A stretch of 64,000 bases of DNA from Sphingobacteriaceae bacterium (GTDB lineage: Bacteria; Bacteroidota; Bacteroidia; B-17B0; Aurantibacillaceae): positions 1,302,001-1,366,000 of the forward strand of contig NVQB01000001.1 in the NCBI GenBank assembly GCA_002319075.1. The letters are read 5' to 3'. This document shows positions 61,983 to 64,000 of this stretch, piece by piece (the stretch's first letter is position 1; each line of letters begins with the position of its first letter). A model generated the notes under the pieces. That model was not told the origin of the DNA. It did not search any database and saw only the letters and a list, made by a program, of their open reading frames with translations. Made by a program: the position numbers and the translations under genes.

Positions 61983-63043
61983 TGGCACCTGAAAAAAAAA
62001 TAATTCATAAAACTGTTCTCTGCTTTGGCGAGTTGCTCCTGCGCATGTCACCAAGAATAAATGGAGAATGGATTAACGATAATACTATACCCACTTATGT
62101 GGGCGGTGCAGAACTAAATGTTGCTACTGCTTTGGCAAAATGGAAAATTCCAAGTAAATATTTCACAGCCCTTCCAGATCACGCCTTAAGTCATGAGCTT
62201 ATAAACTACTTAAAGAAAAAAAATATCGATGCCTCTTCTGTAAATTTATCGGGAGAAAGAATTGGTATCTATTTTTTACCGCAAGGGAGTGATCTTAAAA
62301 ATTCGGGGGTGATCTATGACAGAGCCCATTCTTCATTTTCGCAATTAAAGCCAGGCATGATTGACTGGAATAAAACACTAAAAGATGTTACCTGGTTTCA
62401 TTTCAGCGCAATTAATCCCGCACTTAATTTAAATGTCACCGCACTTTGCCTCGAAGCTTTAGAAGCAGCTTCCAAAAAAAAGATTACCATTTCTATGGAT
62501 CTGAATTTTCGCGCCAAGCTTTGGAAGTATGGAAAAAATCCAGTGGATATAATGCCGCAACTAGCATCCTATTGCGATCTGATCATGGGAAATATTTGGG
62601 CCGCCGAAAAGTTATTAGGCATTTCTGTAGATCTTAAAATTCTTAGAAAAAACAGTAAAAAGGCTTACCTTGAACATGCTCTGTACACTTCCGAAGAAAT
62701 TATTAAGCGTTTTCCAAAAGTAAAAACAGTGGCCAATACTTTTCGCTTCGACAGAAAAGGCAGCGCCATAAATTATTATGCCACTCTTTACACTGAAAAT
62801 AAATTGTATGTTGCAGATGAAATAAATGCTACCGAAATAAAAGATAAAATTGGAAGCGGCGATTGCTTTATGTCCGGACTTATTTACGGATTTTATAAAA
62901 ACAACACCCCTTCTAAAATTGTAAATTTCTCAGCAGCAGCGGCGGTAGGAAAAATGTACGAAACCAGCGATGCAACCAATCAATCACCGGCCAAAATAAC
63001 CGCGGACGTAAAAAGGAACACGGAATTAAAAGATAAAAAATGA
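61982..63043 (+). CDS. kdgK: 2-keto-3-deoxygluconate kinase (PfkB family)
   Basis: A 353-residue ribokinase-like sugar kinase making 2-keto-3-deoxy-6-phosphogluconate. N-terminal VLCFGELLLRMSPR and YVGGAELNVATALAKW are the substrate-binding signature. The C-terminal PfkB motif is DKIGSGDCFMSGLIYGF with the catalytic Asp. Bacteroidota KdgK proteins have this length. The next gene, kdgA, overlaps by 4 bp. Confidence 0.92.
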   Translation: MAPEKKIIHKTVLCFGELLLRMSPRINGEWINDNTIPTYVGGAELNVATALAKWKIPSKYFTALPDHALSHELINYLKKKNIDASSVNLSGERIGIYFLPQGSDLKNSGVIYDRAHSSFSQLKPGMIDWNKTLKDVTWFHFSAINPALNLNVTALCLEALEAASKKKITISMDLNFRAKLWKYGKNPVDIMPQLASYCDLIMGNIWAAEKLLGISVDLKILRKNSKKAYLEHALYTSEEIIKRFPKVKTVANTFRFDRKGSAINYYATLYTENKLYVADEINATEIKDKIGSGDCFMSGLIYGFYKNNTPSKIVNFSAAAAVGKMYETSDATNQSPAKITADVKRNTELKDKK

Positions 63044-63702
63044 GCAAACAACAAACATCTTTAGACCTGATTTTAAAACAAGCCATGTTGCCACTTTTTT
63101 TTCACCCTGGTGAAGAAGTAAGTATTCATGTTCTGAAAGCGCTTTATAGCGCCGGCATCAGAAGTGTAGAATATACAAATCGTGGACCAGAAGCCTTAGG
63201 GAACTTCAAAAAATTACTGGCCGTAAAAAAATCAGAAATGAAAGATTTGCAATTAGGAATCGGAACGATTAAAAATAAAGAGTCGGCCGCACAGTTTATT
63301 GAAGCTGGAGCAGATTATTTAGTAAGTCCCGGTTACATTGCAGAGGTAGGAGACATTGCAGGAAAAAACAACATTCTCTGGATTCCAGGCTGCATGACTA
63401 GTTCTGAGATTATTGCGGCAGAAAATGCAGGAGTGAAATTCATTAAACTTTTTCCAGGAAACATTCTGGGTCCGGCATTTATGTCTTCTATCAAAGATAT
63501 CTTCCCGGATATTTACTTTATGCCAACCGGCGGAGTTGATTTAACTTCAGAAAGTATTGGCGGCTGGTTTAAATCTGGTGTTAGCGCGGTAGGCATGGGA
63601 AGTAAACTCATTACCAAAGAATTATTGGAACAAAAAAATTATACTAAAATTGAAACACTTACCAAAGAAGCGCTAAGTCTTGTAGCCTCTCTAAAAAAAT
63701 AA
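63040..63702 (+). CDS. kdgA: KDPG aldolase
   Basis: A 220-residue class I aldolase splitting 2-keto-3-deoxy-6-phosphogluconate into pyruvate and glyceraldehyde 3-phosphate. The Schiff-base lysine is Lys136 in FIKLFPGNILGPAFM, with Glu44 in VEYTNRGPEAL and the phosphate site MPTGGVDLTSESIGGWFKSG. The length fits Eda/KdgA. It ends the core uronate pathway, and the transporter gene starts 2 bp later. Its glyceraldehyde 3-phosphate product is the substrate of the GapN-like enzyme at 12.8-14.4 kb. Confidence 0.93.
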   Translation: MSKQQTSLDLILKQAMLPLFFHPGEEVSIHVLKALYSAGIRSVEYTNRGPEALGNFKKLLAVKKSEMKDLQLGIGTIKNKESAAQFIEAGADYLVSPGYIAEVGDIAGKNNILWIPGCMTSSEIIAAENAGVKFIKLFPGNILGPAFMSSIKDIFPDIYFMPTGGVDLTSESIGGWFKSGVSAVGMGSKLITKELLEQKNYTKIETLTKEALSLVASLKK

Positions 63703-63704
63703 AA

Positions 63705-64000
63705 ATGAGTACAAGTACACTGAATCAAAAAATGGGCACGTATCGCTGGACAATTTGTTCTCTGCTATTCTTTGCTACCACTATAAATTATCTCGACCGC
63801 GTAGTAATCGCTCTCTTAAAATCAGATCTAACCGTCTATTTTAACTGGAGCGGTATTGAAGCTATTGAGAACTACGCCAATCTTGAAATTGTATTTAAAA
63901 TTTCCTACGCATTTGGAATGGTTATAGCGGGAAGACTTATAGATAAACTCGGAACAAAAATAGGGTATGGACTATTTACATTCTTATGGAGCGTTGCTGC
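63705..64000 (+). CDS. exuT: hexuronate transporter of the MFS/ACS family (5' part only)
   Basis: The first 98 codons of an MFS transporter run off the window edge. It begins with MGTYRWTICSLLFFATTINY then LDRVVIALL, the first helix motif of the anion:cation symporter/ExuT group. The second helix FKISYAFGMVIAGRLIDKLG carries the MFS GRxxDRxG-like motif (GRLIDKLGTK). It is 2 bp after kdgA in the same operon. Galacturonate or glucuronate uptake across the inner membrane is the likely function. Confidence 0.85.
   Translation, partial: MSTSTLNQKMGTYRWTICSLLFFATTINYLDRVVIALLKSDLTVYFNWSGIEAIENYANLEIVFKISYAFGMVIAGRLIDKLGTKIGYGLFTFLWSVA

Noticed and set aside
1-64000. CRISPR arrays, tRNA or rRNA genes, phage genes, intact transposons
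   Set aside because: Read through for repeated spacer patterns, tRNA-like cloverleaf blocks and phage structural motifs; none seen.

Overview
The window comes from a Bacteroidota genome, probably a free-living gliding or Sphingobacteria/Chitinophagia-like lineage. The evidence is two SusC/SusD pairs, secreted proteins with type IX secretion (T9SS) C-terminal sorting domains, TAnnTTTG-type promoter elements, weak or absent Shine-Dalgarno sequences and an AT-rich base composition. I saw no rRNA, tRNA, CRISPR array or intact insertion sequence.

Region 1 (about 1-14,400) is mixed housekeeping and cell-surface DNA. It holds a LytTR response regulator, a ComB-like phosphosulfolactate phosphatase, a four-gene heptose-nucleotide/glycosyltransferase operon (gmhA, hddC-like, gmhB, GT2), a thermolysin-family T9SS protease, small hypothetical genes, a second T9SS adhesin-like protein, an O-antigen ligase-like protein with TPRs, a degenerate IS3-type integrase fragment and a GapN-type aldehyde dehydrogenase.

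Region 2 (about 14,400-17,600) is a regulatory cassette on the minus strand: a GntR regulator with a sugar-binding-type effector domain, a LacI regulator (start and stop overlapping with GntR) and a short TetR regulator. It lies next to, and diverges from, the first susC.

Region 3 (about 17,600-64,000) is a very large pectin utilisation locus in several plus-strand operons, interrupted by minus-strand amt and an ilvE/HAD/DUF3050 block. Module A (17.6-35.6 kb) is susC/susD, GH105, an unassigned six-hairpin hydrolase, GH105, CE12, GH106, an exported NTF2-like protein, GH2 and CE12; it looks aimed at rhamnogalacturonan. Module B (37.2-41.8 kb) is GH28, an S1 sulfatase, CE12 and an esterase. Module C (42.0-48.1 kb) is a second susC/susD and an exported PL22 oligogalacturonate lyase. 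Module D (51.0 to beyond 64.0 kb) is GH28, GH105 with an extra C-terminal domain and CE8 pectinesterase, followed without a visible break by uxaB, uxaA, uxaC, kduD, kduI, kdgK, kdgA and the start of an exuT-like hexuronate transporter. The genes together encode deacetylation, demethylation and depolymerisation outside or in the periplasm, uptake, and both the saturated (UxaC-UxaB-UxaA) and unsaturated (KduI-KduD) uronate routes to 2-keto-3-deoxygluconate, then pyruvate plus glyceraldehyde-3-phosphate.

The most interesting signal is regulatory. A 26-bp LacI-like composite operator recurs at 14627, 17470 and 50886. A TetR-like site (AGTNAGT-N4-ACTNACT) precedes all four PUL modules, once as a tandem 20-bp direct repeat. 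A third direct-repeat motif (CAGGAYAG spaced about 10 bp) is seen at several of the same promoters. With the GntR-LacI-TetR cassette next door and no hybrid two-component or ECF-sigma regulator in view, this suggests a multi-input one-component control system for pectin use that also takes in gapN. Assignment of each regulator to each motif is inference.
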